DNA of 64,000 nucleotides from Candidatus Sodalis endolongispinus (GTDB lineage Bacteria; Pseudomonadota; Gammaproteobacteria; Enterobacterales; Enterobacteriaceae): NCBI RefSeq assembly GCF_018777395.1, contig NZ_JAFJYC010000001.1, positions 2,170,001 to 2,234,000 of the forward strand, read 5' to 3'. Shown piece by piece: positions 44,181 to 53,845 of this stretch (position 1 is its first letter; each line of letters starts with the position of its first letter). The notes under the pieces were generated by a model. It saw only the letters and a program-made list of their open reading frames with translations, ran no database searches and was not told where the DNA came from. The position numbers and the translations under genes were made by a program.

Positions 44181-45003
44181 TCCGCCTCTGCTCGCCCCTG
44201 TCATCAGATCCTGCGACGTCTTAAGTGCGGTGTGACTGCCGCGGCGCGGGGCAATATCGCCGTTGTCCCTTTGCGCCCTGCTCGCTGCCGCGCCGCGCGT
44301 TACGGTGCCGCAGCGCGTCTTTTGCGGCTCGCACCTCGGCGTTTACCTCGCCCTAGTGAGTATTCTGCGGCTCCGCGACTACTGGCGTTAACCCGCCAGG
44401 GCGTCTTTTGCGGCTCGCACGCCGGCGTTTACCTCGGCCTGGTGAATGTTCTGCGGCTACTACTACCGGTTTTAACCCCTCCAGCGCGTGTTTACGGCCC
44501 GCCAAGCCGGCAGCGCGGCTTTTCCAGCGATATCCGGGTAGCGCACGCCACAGCAGCGAATCATCCGGGTGGCGACCACGTCGAGTGTATTCAGGCAGCC
44601 TGCTACCGCTCATTTATCGTCATTCAAGGTCAACCACTTTGGCCCCAACCTGTTAACATTTACTTGCCGTCGGTAAGCTTTTGTACTTTGCTAAATAGCG
44701 TAACAAGCGTCCTGACCTGTCAGATATAAAGGACTTATTCTGTAAGCTAGTGGGAAATGCTAACGCGTACCGCACTTTTAGCCACATCCTCTCATCCACA
44801 TTATTTTACATCATTTTAACATAAATTTTTCATTTTTCATTCAAATATAATAACATTTACTTTTAAACGCGATGATTTCGAGCTAACAGTTTCATAAAAT
44901 ATTATGAGCAGACCATTGGTATCCGTCATTACTAGTGTATACTTAGCTTTGTGATGAGAATCACAGTATGGAATCTGTGATGCGATAAATGAAGAATGAG
45001 ATG
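44181..45003. other. Gene-free stretch between argR and yhcN with an 86-bp duplication
   Basis: No supported gene. The G/C-rich first half holds the 86-bp repeat listed separately. The second half turns A/T rich and presumably contains the yhcN promoter. Confidence 0.5.
44315..44486. repeat. 86-bp imperfect tandem duplication
   Basis: Two copies starting GCGTCTTTTGCGGCTCGCAC at 44315 and 44401, each with GGCGTTTACCTCG, ATTCTGCGGCT or GTTCTGCGGCT, and CC(G/T)CCAG near the end. A degenerate third start may follow. Not a multiple of three and not coding. Confidence 0.75.
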
Positions 45004-45267
45004 ATGAAAACCAAATCGGTATTACCTTTAATGGCAGCGCTTTCCGCATTGTCCTTCGGCGCATTCGCCGCGGATTCAATCTCGCTGCAGCAAGCCCGGG
45101 ATTTACAGCCCATGGGCACTATCAGCGTCAGCGGTATCGACGCCGCGCCAAGCGACATCCATCAGGCGTTGAATCAGGCGGCCGACGCCAAAGGCGCTCG
45201 CGCCTACCACGTGACGGAAGCCTATGAAAACGGTAACTGGCACGCCACCGCTCAACTTTATAAGTAA
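45004..45267 (+). CDS. yhcN: Periplasmic stress protein YhcN (DUF1471)
   Basis: Small secreted DUF1471 (YhcN/BhsA/McbA family) protein linked in E. coli to peroxide and acid stress. The ATG at 45004 gives 87 residues, the E. coli length; an ATG five codons earlier is possible. Signal peptide ends FGAFAA. The mature part has the family core MGTISVSGIDAAPSDIHQAL and AKGARAYHVTEAYENGNW. Downstream of argR, as in E. coli. A second family member lies at 52537. Confidence 0.92.
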   Translation: MKTKSVLPLMAALSALSFGAFAADSISLQQARDLQPMGTISVSGIDAAPSDIHQALNQAADAKGARAYHVTEAYENGNWHATAQLYK

Positions 45268-45476
45268 GTAAGGTCGGCCGGGCCAGGCCCGCTGTCATGG
45301 TCGCGGTTGGCAAGTCACCGCTACGGTTGCCACCCTTTTGGCAGCACTGTGCAATGTGTCACGTTGTGAAACACTCTCTGTAACCGACATCACTATCGCG
45401 GCAACCATCAGTTAATCCTGTGTCCGGAATTAACCCATCGCGATTTGATGATTCCCTCATCGTCGAGTAGACGATT

Positions 45477-45502
45477 TCCCCCCGCTCGCGGGGGTTTTTT
45501 TT
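45477..45502 (+). terminator. Terminator between yhcN and mpl
   Basis: CCCCCGC TCG CGGGGG followed by eight T. The convergent mpl end lies 60 bases on. Confidence 0.85.
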
Positions 45503-45563
45503 GCCCTGTGAACGGCACAGCTTAACCCAGCCGCCACCGACAGCTCCGGCGGCAACCCACCCG

Positions 45564-46938
45564 TCAGACCTGTTGATCCGCTTTTTGCGCTAGTTGGTGC
45601 AACAGCTTGGCATGAATGCCGCCGAAGCCGCCATTGCTCATCACCAGGATGTAATCCCCGGGCTGGGCGGTTTTCATGATCATCTCCACCGGCGTATCGA
45701 CATCGGCGCTGCAGTGCGCCGGCTGCACGCAGGCCTCAGCCACTTCATTCACCTGCCAGGGAATATGCTGCGGCTGATAAAAAAACACTTCATCAGCACG
45801 GCCAAGTGACGGCGCCAGTTCATTTTTGGATAAGCCCATTTTCATCGTATTGGAACGGGGCTCCAGGACGGCAATAATCCGCGCCGTGCCGCCCACTTTG
45901 CTACGCAGCGCCGCGAGCGTCGCCAGAATAGCGGTGGGGTGATGGGCGAAATCATCATAGACCGTCACATCGTTGACGGTCCCTTTCAACTCCAGCCGCC
46001 GACGGGCGTTGATAAAGCCGCCCAGCGCCCGGCAGGCATCCGCCGGCTGCACGCCGACATGGCGAGCGGCGGCGATAGCCATCAGCGCATTGTGCATATT
46101 ATGCTCGCCTACCAACTGCCAGTTGACCGCACCGACGGGCTCGTCGTGCAAAAACACCTCGAAACCGCTGGCGTCCCGGCGCGGTTTTCTTCGCTCGCCA
46201 CACGCCTTCTTCACCGGTGTATTCCGTTTCGCTCCAGCATCCCATCGCCAGCGTGTGTTTAAGATTGACATCGTTATCCGGCAGAATGATTTTTCCTTTG
46301 CCGGGCACCAGGCGGATCAAATGATGGAACTGTTTCTGAATCGCTTTGAGATCATCAAAGATATCGGCGTGGTCAAATTCCAGATTATTCAGCATAAGAG
46401 TGCGCGGACAGTAATGAACGAACTTGGACCGTTTGTCGAAAAAGGCGCAATCGTATTCGTCCGCCTCCACGACGAAGAACGGGCCGTCGCCGAGCCGGGC
46501 GGAGACGGCGAAATTTCCCGGTACGCCGCCAATCAAAAAGCCGGGTTGATAACCGCACTCCTCCAGGATCCAGGCCACCATGCCGGCGGTGGTGGTTTTG
46601 CCGTGGGTGCCGGCGACGGCTATCACCCAACGCTGCGCCAGCACGTGATCATGCAGCCACTGCGGGCCGGAAACATAAGGAATACCGCGTTCGAGTACCG
46701 CTTCCACGCAGGGATTGCCCCGCGTCATGGCGTTGCCGATGATGACCCAATCCGGCGCGGGATCTAGCTGTGCCGGGTCATAACCTTGAATTAGACCGAT
46801 TCCCTGCTCTTGCAGCAGCGTCCTCATCGGCGGATAGACATTATCATCCGAACCGGTGACGTCATGTCCCAGAGAACGCGCCAGCATCGCCAGACCGCCC
46901 ATGAAGGTGCCGCAGATACCAAGAATATGAATGCGCAT
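45564..46938 (-). pseudogene. mpl: mpl (murein peptide ligase), one-base frameshift
   Basis: Mpl attaches recovered murein tripeptide to UDP-MurNAc in cell-wall recycling. The N-terminal two-thirds is intact (MRIHILGICGTFMGGLAMLA, ATP site GTHGKTTTAGMVAW, VVEADEYDCAFFDKRSKF) to GVWRAKKTAP, then the frame fails. The remainder (DASGFEVFLHDEPVG, LVGEHNMHNALMAIAAARH, DFAHHPTAILATLAALR, SNGGFGGIHAKLL) is intact in another frame. One missing base in the GCGCCGGGAC region near 46177 explains it. Divergent from fbp, as in E. coli. Confidence 0.93.
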
Positions 46939-47128
46939 AATTTTTCCATTTTTAGCCGCGTATTGCCGCCTATTCTAGCGCCCCGGCCGATTGATAGAAA
47001 CGGTATTTGATGATGTACTGGTAATCCGTTTAGGCTAAACTGGATGGACAAACGCGTAGTGGTAAAAAAATTATACCGCTTTTCATCCGTAGCTTCAGGG
47101 TCCTTTTTAAAGATTCAGGGAATGTGTC

Positions 47129-48130
47129 ATGAAAACTTTAGGCGAGTTTATTGTTGAGAAGCAGCATGATTTTCCGCATGCCACCGGCGAGCTGACCGCG
47201 TTACTTTCAGCGATAAAGCTCGGGGCTAAAATCATTCACCGTGACATTAACAAAGCAGGATTGGTGGATATCCTCGGCACCAGCGGGGCTGAAAACGTGC
47301 AGGGCGAAGTCCAGATGAAGCTGGATCTGTTCGCCAATGAAAAGCTGAAAGCGGCGCTGAAAGCCCGTGGACAAGTGGCGGGTATTGCTTCCGAAGAAGA
47401 AGATGAAATCGTCGTCTTTGAAGGGGTGGAAAATGGCAAGTATGTGGTATTGATGGATCCGCTGGACGGCTCGTCCAATATCGATGTCAACGTTTCGGTT
47501 GGCACCATTTTCTCCATTTACCGACGCATAACCCCGCTCGGCACACCGGTGATCGAAGAAGATTTCCTTCAGCCCGGCAACAAACAAGTGGCCGCAGGCT
47601 ATGTGGTTTACGGTTCCTCCACCATGCTGGTGTATACCACCGGCTGCGGCGTACATGCCTTCACTTACGATCCGTCGCTGGGGGTATTTTGCCTGTCCCA
47701 TGAAAGCGTGCGTTTTCCTGCCACCGGGCAGATGTACTCGATCAACGAAGGCAACTATATCAAGTTCCCCAACGGGGTGAAGAAATACATTAAATACTGC
47801 CAGGAGATGGACGAAGCGTCCCACCGTCCCTACACCTCTCGCTATATCGGTTCGCTGGTATCCGATTTCCATCGCAATTTACTTAAAGGCGGCATTTACC
47901 TTTACCCCAGCACCGCAACCCATCCCAGCGGCAAGCTGCGCCTGGCTTATGAATGTAATCCGATAGCCTTTCTGGCTGAGCAGGCCGGCGGTAAGGCCAG
48001 CGACGGCAAAAACCGTATCCTGGACATCCAGCCGCACGAGCTGCACCAACGTTCCGCGTTCTTCACCGGCACAGAGTCCATGGTTAACGACGTCGAGCGC
48101 TTTATCCGCGATTATCCGGATAACGTTTGA
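47129..48130 (+). CDS. fbp: Fructose-1,6-bisphosphatase class 1
   Basis: Gluconeogenic hydrolysis of fructose-1,6-bisphosphate. It has 333 residues (E. coli 332). Metal-binding motifs SEEEDE (about residue 90) and [23 protein letters not shown]. Substrate site [26 protein letters not shown] near the C terminus. Intact; the preceding mpl is not. Confidence 0.97.
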   Translation: MKTLGEFIVEKQHDFPHATGELTALLSAIKLGAKIIHRDINKAGLVDILGTSGAENVQGEVQMKLDLFANEKLKAALKARGQVAGIASEEEDEIVVFEGVENGKYVVLMDPLDGSSNIDVNVSVGTIFSIYRRITPLGTPVIEEDFLQPGNKQVAAGYVVYGSSTMLVYTTGCGVHAFTYDPSLGVFCLSHESVRFPATGQMYSINEGNYIKFPNGVKKYIKYCQEMDEASHRPYTSRYIGSLVSDFHRNLLKGGIYLYPSTATHPSGKLRLAYECNPIAFLAEQAGGKASDGKNRILDIQPHELHQRSAFFTGTESMVNDVERFIRDYPDNV

Positions 48131-48320
48131 GCCGGGGAGTTTGCCGGCGCGGCAGCGCGGGCTGTCGTGCCATTACCCTATGCGTCCGCGCCACAGGCCG
48201 GGCAGCCGCCGGTGTGACCGGCACATCAGCGTGAGTCACCCGCGGGCGCCGGGCGCACCGCCGGTGGAAATCGGTTATACTAGCCACCTCGCCACTATTG
48301 GAAAGTTTAAGGAAAACGCC

Positions 48321-48848
48321 ATGAGCTTGAATCAGGTACCAGCAGGCAAAGATCTGCCGGAAGATATTTATGTAATCATTGAAATATCGGCCAATGCTTC
48401 CCCAATCAAATACGAAGTTGACAAGGAAAGCGGCGCCCTGTTTGTCGATCGCTTCATGTCCACCGCGATGTTATATCCCTGTAACTACGGCTATATCAAC
48501 CACACGCTTTCCTTGGATGGCGATCCGGTGGACGTGCTGGTGCCCACCCCCTATCCGTTGCAGCCGGGCTCCGTAGTACGCTGCCGTCCGGTGGGCGCGC
48601 TGAAAATGACCGATGAGTCCGGCGAAGACGCCAAGCTGGTGGCGGTGCCGCACACCAAATTGTCGAAAGAATATGACCACATCAAAGACGTCGACGATCT
48701 GTCGCCGCTGCTGCGCGCGCAAATCACCCATTTCTTCGAGCACTATAAAGATCTGGAAGCCGGTAAATGGGTGAAGGTCGACGGCTGGGACAACGCCGAA
48801 GCGGCCAAAGACGAAATTATTACCTCTTTTGAGCGCGCCAAAAAGTAA
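48321..48848 (+). CDS. ppa: Inorganic pyrophosphatase
   Basis: Soluble family I pyrophosphatase, essential. The ATG at 48321 after TTTAAGGAAAA gives 175 residues (E. coli 176). Conserved [34 protein letters not shown] (catalytic aspartates), [16 protein letters not shown], and [17 protein letters not shown]. Downstream of fbp, a different order from E. coli, where other genes intervene. Confidence 0.98.
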   Translation: MSLNQVPAGKDLPEDIYVIIEISANASPIKYEVDKESGALFVDRFMSTAMLYPCNYGYINHTLSLDGDPVDVLVPTPYPLQPGSVVRCRPVGALKMTDESGEDAKLVAVPHTKLSKEYDHIKDVDDLSPLLRAQITHFFEHYKDLEAGKWVKVDGWDNAEAAKDEIITSFERAKK

Positions 48849-48895
48849 CCACAGCGCCGAAAAGTCATTATGGCTTACAAAGTCATTACGGCGCC

Positions 48896-48926
48896 AAAAA
48901 AAACCGCTCACCGAGCGGTTTTTTTC
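48896..48926. terminator. ppa terminator
   Basis: A-run, stem ACCGCTC/GAGCGGT with a 3-base loop, then seven T. Strong and potentially bidirectional. Confidence 0.9.
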
Positions 48927-49088
48927 ACGCCTTAGCCGGCCTCATCGGAGTGGTCCTCATGCCGGCGGACCCAATCTCCTCCCGGCAACAGTCTCAGACC
49001 ATCCACCGGACGCTGATACAGATATGATTTATCCCCCTGAAACAGCAGACAGTAGCTGTATCTCCAGATAAGAGATAGGCTTGAATAT

Positions 49089-49484
49089 ATGTCTAACACT
49101 AACGCCAATTTTGATATGACCGGGATCCCGTTAGGTCAAGAAGTCCGTAAACGTAAAACTCCTCAGGAAAAAATGGCCATTATTCAGCAGAGGATGGAGC
49201 CCGGCATGAATGTCTCCCATCTCGCACGACTGCACGGTATCCAGCCCAGCCTGCTGTTTAAGTGGAAAAAGCAATATCAGGAAGGCAGCCTCACCGCCGT
49301 GGCTGCCGGGGAGGACGTTGTTCCTGCCTCTGAGCTTGCAGCTGCATTGAAGCAGGTCCGGGAGCTCCAGCGCCTTCTGGGTAAGAAGACGATGGAGGTT
49401 GAGATCCTAAAAGAAGCCGTGGAGTACGGCCAGTCACGAAAATGGATAGCGCACGCGCCCTTGTTGCCAAAGGCCGGGGAATAG
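49089..49484 (+). CDS. IS2-like transposase OrfA
   Basis: IS3-family OrfA, 131 residues: helix-turn-helix DNA-binding protein with [54 protein letters not shown], and a leucine-zipper-like [28 protein letters not shown]. Very close to E. coli IS2 InsC. In IS3 elements a -1 frameshift fuses OrfA to OrfB; the overlap 49442-49484 is the right place for that. Confidence 0.92.
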   Translation: MSNTNANFDMTGIPLGQEVRKRKTPQEKMAIIQQRMEPGMNVSHLARLHGIQPSLLFKWKKQYQEGSLTAVAAGEDVVPASELAAALKQVRELQRLLGKKTMEVEILKEAVEYGQSRKWIAHAPLLPKAGE

Positions 49485-50317
49485 CACAGGTCAGCCGCGC
49501 CATGAGCGGGTCGCGTGCGCCGCTGTCACTGCGGATTAAGCGTTCTGCCGACTGGCAGGACAGGCGCTGTAACCGGCGTAATGACGAAGCAGACGCTGAA
49601 ATACTGTCGGACATCCTCGACATCATCAGCGATATGCCCAGCTACGGCTATCGGCGGGTGTGGGGCATCCTGCGTAAACAACGTCGCGCAGAGGGACTGA
49701 CGCCGGTAAATGCGAAACGACTTTACAGGATCATGTGTGAGCATAACCTGCTGTTATTACATTGAAAACCAGAGCGGCCGAGGCGTGAGCATAAGGGCAG
49801 GATCGCGGTGGCAGAAAGCGATATGCGCTGGTGTTCAGATGGCTTCGAGTTCGGCTGCGACAACGGTGAAAAACTGCGGGTCACCTTCGCACTGGACTGC
49901 TGCGACAGAGAGGCCATAGACTGGGCTGCGAGCACTGGAGGCTACGACAGTTCGACCGTGCAGGATGTGATGCTGAGGTCGGTAGAAAAGCGCTTCGGCG
50001 ACAGGTTACCCGATACAGCGGTGCAGTGGTTGACGGACAACGGTTCAGCGTATACCGCGCATGAAACGCAGAGGTTCGCCAGAGAACTGGATCTGGAGCC
50101 CTGCACAACAGCGGTGAGCAGCCCGCAGAGAATGGCCGAACGGTTCGTGAAGACGATGAAGGAAGACTATATCGAGTTCATGCCAAAACCGGATGCGAGA
50201 ACAGCCCTGCGAAACCTTGCAGCAGCGTTCACGCATTACAATGAAAACCATCCGCACAGCGCGCTGGGATATCACTCTCCGAGAGAATACCGGCGGCAGC
50301 GGGCTTCGTTAACTTAA
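49442..50317 (+). pseudogene. IS2-like transposase OrfB, interrupted
   Basis: DDE transposase of the IS2 group. N-terminal HTH_21-like region (SYGYRRVWGILRK, NAKRLYRIM). A TGA at 49763-49765 follows NLLLLH; the frame then continues [11 protein letters not shown] to the catalytic core [22 protein letters not shown], and E in [15 protein letters not shown]2 has SPESNGIAE at the last site; here it is SPQRMAE, two residues shorter next to the catalytic glutamate. C-terminal [18 protein letters not shown] is intact. Likely inactive. Confidence 0.9.
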
Positions 50318-51165
50318 GATACAAAAGCTGTACGGAGATGGCGGGGCAAGATCATATTCACCCTACCTAATAACGCCTCCTGCGCCGCCATAGAATAGAG
50401 GTTGACCGTCACTTCAGTCATACCGGTACCGTCGCTCCACTTGGCCGGGTGCTGTTGCATTTGATAGCCGGACTCGTGCCAAACCCCCCAGCTCGTTGGT
50501 GTCGTCAGTAAACGTTGTAATGCAGCCTCGCCATGAAAACCCATATAGCCCTGGGTGCAAAACATGTAACCATGATTGACTTCAACATAGAGCATTTTGT
50601 TAGGATCCAGGCCATAGTCATAACGGCTGTTGGCTTGCAAACCTGATATCGTTTCTTGCGCCTGCAGAAAACGTTCAACATTACGCATGAGGCTATCGGG
50701 GTCCGACAAGAAGTTGACGGCACTGTTGTAATGAACCACGATATCCGCCCGCTTGCTGGAAAGCAGAATGATCGGCGCTTTGGGGTATTTGTCCATTTCG
50801 GCAAAGAACGTCGCATTGCTACTGACGCCCAGCCTAAATGAAGGTATGCGCATTAGTTCAGAATCTAACGTTATCTCTACTGCACAACAGGCATTTTTAT
50901 TAATAAAGGCTACTAAGCCATCATGGGCAGCTGTAAAGGTGTTTTCACCTCTGGCGAGAGGGGTCACAGTGGTATTGTGCATATCAGGAACGCCTATTTG
51001 AGCGAATACTAATTCATTGGTGTCCCACCGCACCGTAAGTGTAATTTTATTCCCTTTTTGCGTATAAAACCCTATCGGCCGCAGTTCGCTATGGCGTAAT
51101 GAACGTCTTTGCAGATCGCAAAAAGCGCTGGCGGAACCATTACCATGAACCGTAAATGTTTTCAT
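50314..51165 (-). pseudogene. M60/enhancin-like metallopeptidase gene, truncated by the IS element
   Basis: A 283-codon frame with GGATAA before its ATG. The N-terminal part is beta-rich (TLTVRWDTNELVFAQIGVPD). The peptidase M60 region has VVHYNSAVNFLSDP, GYMGFHGEAAL, then WHESGYQMQQHPAKW and TEVTVNLYSMAAQ. M60 enzymes normally have HExGH at this place, with a later E in EVTVN; here the second histidine is tyrosine (TAT against CAT). After YSMAAQEALLG the reading runs into the IS right end (about 50345), so the C-terminal domain is lost; I do not see it on the far side of the IS. M60 proteins attack mucins and gut barriers; an insect-gut role is inference. No signal peptide seen. Confidence 0.72.
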
Positions 51166-51575
51166 TATTTATCCTTACTCGTCATGTGTTAGTTTGTTGA
51201 TGACTGAATCTAAGAATTAAAAATAAATCACCAGAATAATATAATGTGCTGGGTTCTTGGCATGAATGTCATCATGACGTGTAAGGCGAAAATAAACAGA
51301 ATAGTAAAAGCAGTCGGCATGGCGGCCAACCGGCAGCAACCACAGAGGCAGCGGCAGCATTAGTGCGGGTCGCAGTGAGACGCGCTGATGGCGTCGCGCA
51401 CTGCGCTCCCTGGGCGGCTGTACGTGGCGGGTTGGGCGACAGGCGGGCGAAACCGTGGAGCATTTAGCGGCGCTGAAGCTCAACGGCGGTAGCGATTAAT
51501 GGCGCTGACGTTCAAGGGCGATCAGGTTCAGCGATGCCAGCGTTTAGCCGTAGTCACGTTCAAAGTTGCTACGGT
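51166..51575. other. Gene-free stretch
   Basis: About 410 bases between the M60-like gene and the comR-like pseudogene. Short frames here have no recognised domain. Confidence 0.4.
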
Positions 51576-52299
51576 TCAGCAGAGGTAGGGAAAGCAGTTA
51601 ACGCCGTCCTCAAGCGGTGTACCGAGGCACGTTTCGCGCGCGTCTGGCGTCGCTATGGGGGCCGCCGCCGATAAACGCGCCAGCTGCGGCCAAAGCGTCA
51701 TCAATAAAGCGACCAGCGCGCGCAGCTGCCGGCGGCTAACGCCGTCGCGCGCCTGCACCGCCATACCCCGCAGTTGGCACGCCAGATATTTGGCCAGCCG
51801 ATCGGTGTCGGTGCCCGGCGGCAGCCAGCCCGCCGCCTGACGCGTGCGGAAAAAGTCGCGCATTAGCTGTTCTGGCAACATATTATGACTGCGCAGTAGG
51901 GCGGCAATGGGTTGGGAATCGGCCGACAGGGCGGACGAGGTGCAAATCAGGAAACTTCCTGGTGGAAAACCATCGCCGGTAAATTGCGCGATGCAGGCCG
52001 TGAAAAAATCTTCGGTAGCGCCGGCAACGCTGTGGGTTATCCAGGCAAGGCTTCAACGTCAAGACAAAACGTTGCAGATAACGTTCCATCGCCGCGCGAA
52101 ACAGCCCCTCCTTATTACCGAAAGCATGGTACAGGGTGGGCGCCTTGGCGCCGGTGGCGGCCACCAAATCATGCATTGATGTCGCCTCAAAGCCGTGCTG
52201 CCAAAATAAACGCAGGGCCACGTCCAGTGCGGCATCGGCATCAAAGTGTTTCGGCCTGCCGCGTCCACGAGGGGCGGTAACGGCCGTTTTACTGCTCAT
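51576..52299 (-). pseudogene. TetR-family regulator, comR-like, frameshifted
   Basis: ATG at 52299 after AGAGGAGATC. N-terminal TetR HTH: RGRGRPKHFDADAALDVALRLFWQHGFEATSMHDL, ATGAKAPTLYHAFGNKEGLF. Near 52025 the frame shifts; the ligand-binding half continues in another frame (AGATEDFFTACIAQF, SADSQPIAALLRSHN, LPEQLMRDFFRTRQAAGWLPP, LWPQLARL). It is divergent from a BhsA-type gene, the same arrangement as comR-bhsA in E. coli, where ComR represses bhsA. That identity is by sequence style and context. Confidence 0.82.
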
Positions 52300-52536
52300 G
52301 ATCTCCTCTCTGGGTTTATGACATTCAACTATATAATTAGTGATCATTAAAAAAATTACAACCCCCTTTACGCCACAATGTTAACCCGGTCTCTTGTCGT
52401 AATGGCCTTTCGGTAAATAAAATTAATAATCATTAATAAAATTCTTGATCAGACAAAAAACGAGTCTAGTATTTAGTTATCGAACGTTAACTAAAGCGTT
52501 TGCAGCCCTTTTAGTTGCCAAAGAAGAGAGAATTCT

Positions 52537-52797
52537 ATGAAAAACGTGACCTTCGCCATTGCCGCTATACTGCTCAGCACCCTGTCTTTTGCCAGTTTGG
52601 CCGCGCAAGAGGTGCAACAAGCCCCGGCGGATCAACAGAAAGTCGGCGTAGTATCGGCTACGGTGAATAACAGCAACCTGTCGCAGTTACAGTCAGAACT
52701 GGCCGCACAGGCGGATGCCAGCGGCGCCAAGTCTTACCAAATTACTTCCGCCTCTGGCGAGAATAATCTGCACGGCACCGCCGTAATTTATCAATAA
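52537..52797 (+). CDS. bhsA: BhsA-type periplasmic stress protein (DUF1471)
   Basis: 86-residue secreted DUF1471 protein. Signal peptide ending ASLAA. Mature core QQKVGVVSATVNNSNLSQLQ and ASGAKSYQITSASGENNLHGTAV, closest to E. coli BhsA (ComC), which affects copper permeability, stress resistance and biofilm. GAAGAGAG precedes the ATG. Its presumed repressor next door is broken, so it may be constitutively expressed. Confidence 0.88.
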   Translation: MKNVTFAIAAILLSTLSFASLAAQEVQQAPADQQKVGVVSATVNNSNLSQLQSELAAQADASGAKSYQITSASGENNLHGTAVIYQ

Positions 52798-52848
52798 TGA
52801 AATCGTCAGACGGCGATTTACCGCCGCCTGACGACTCAGTTCATTACC

Positions 52849-52885
52849 GGCCACGGCGGTAATAATTGCCCCGTGGCCGTTTCTT
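52849..52885 (+). terminator. Terminator after bhsA
   Basis: GGCCACGG / CCGTGGCC stem followed by TTTCTTT. A second hairpin (CGTCAGACGGCG with its near-complement) precedes it at 52804-52833. Confidence 0.7.
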
Positions 52886-53013
52886 TATCGTCAATGGCAA
52901 CGGTGATGAGCGCCGGGATAACGCCGGCTTGTTACCGTGGGTAGCCCTCGGGCGTCAGTGATGATGACTATACTTTCAGCCAGTAACGAAACGGTTAGAC
53001 CCAAGGGGGTAAC

Positions 53014-53713
53014 GTGCGTTTTCTGCTGGGCTTGATGTTAATGGCGGTGCTGGTATTGGGGGGGATATCCCTGGATTGATAAACATTTACCGCCGGGTTA
53101 TCACCCGTTTTCGCCGCTGTCGGTAGACGATCCGCCTACTTGGATCACCCGGTTGAAGCTGAAACGGATAAAGTCGGATCCGGCCGCCTGCATGGCGGTG
53201 TTAATGCGCTCTCAGGCGGTAGGACGCATCGCCTTTCGCGAGCAGTCTTCGAGCGCGGGGGAGTGTCCGCTCGACAACCCAGTGCGGGTGACGCGCTTCG
53301 GGCCGGTGGCGTTGAGCGCGAGTTTTCTCTCCAGTTGTCCGCTGGCGCTCAGTAGCGCCATGTTGGTTGCACAAGCGGCCGCGCCCCAAGCGCAAACGTT
53401 ATTTGGAAAGCGACTGGAGCGCATTGACCATGTCGGCAGCTTTGCCTGCCGCAATATTTATCACCGCGCCGAAGGACGGCGCAGCGAGCACGCCAGCGCC
53501 GAGGCGCTGGACGTGACCGCTTTTCGATTCAGTGATGGCAGCCGTTTGACGGTTGGCGCCGATTATCGCGCTGACAACGCCGGCGGTGATTATCTGCGCA
53601 GCGTATTCAGCGCCAGCTGTGCCTATTATGGCAATGCGCTCGGGCCGGATTATAACGCCGCCCACTCCAGCCATTTCCATTTAGGCATGCGCGGTTTCGG
53701 GATGTGTCGCTAA
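53014..53713 (+). pseudogene. Extensin-family protein, frameshift in a G-run
   Basis: Extensin-like C-terminal-domain protein (peptidase M15-like fold; membrane-anchored cell-wall protein in relatives). GTG start with AAGGGGG upstream, then a hydrophobic anchor FLLGLMLMAVLVLG and an early stop. With one G fewer in the seven-G run at about 53058-53064, the frame continues YPWIDKHLPPGYHPFSPLSV, DDPPTWITRLKLKRIKSDP and on to the end. Conserved features: DHVGSFACRNIYHR, RRSEHASAEALDVTAFRF, GPDYNAAHSSHFHLGMRG, GMCR. Confidence 0.85.
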
Positions 53714-53845
53714 TCGTCAGGGTTTACAGGTCCTCAAGGGCTAGCCGACACCGCCGCCGTTGGCCCGAAGTAAATCGGTTCCGGCGCGGGCGCGCCGGTA
53801 ACAATCACAACGCGGGAAATTCCCGCAGGTTAGGAAGAAAAGATT

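Larger units (their letters stand above)
49030..50345 (+). mobile_element. IS2-like (IS3 family) insertion sequence, degenerate
   Basis: Carries overlapping orfA and orfB with clear IS2-group transposase sequence. The ends are approximate: the left edge lies near CCCCCTGAAACAGC (49030-49045) and the right near GGAGATGGCGGGG (50335-50347). I could not define convincing terminal inverted repeats or a target duplication. The right side truncates an M60-like gene. orfB carries a stop and a two-codon deletion, so this copy is probably not autonomous. Confidence 0.8.

Noticed and set aside
44232-44729. 165-codon frame over the 86-bp duplication
   Set aside because: No ribosome site or homology; arises from the G/C-rich duplication.
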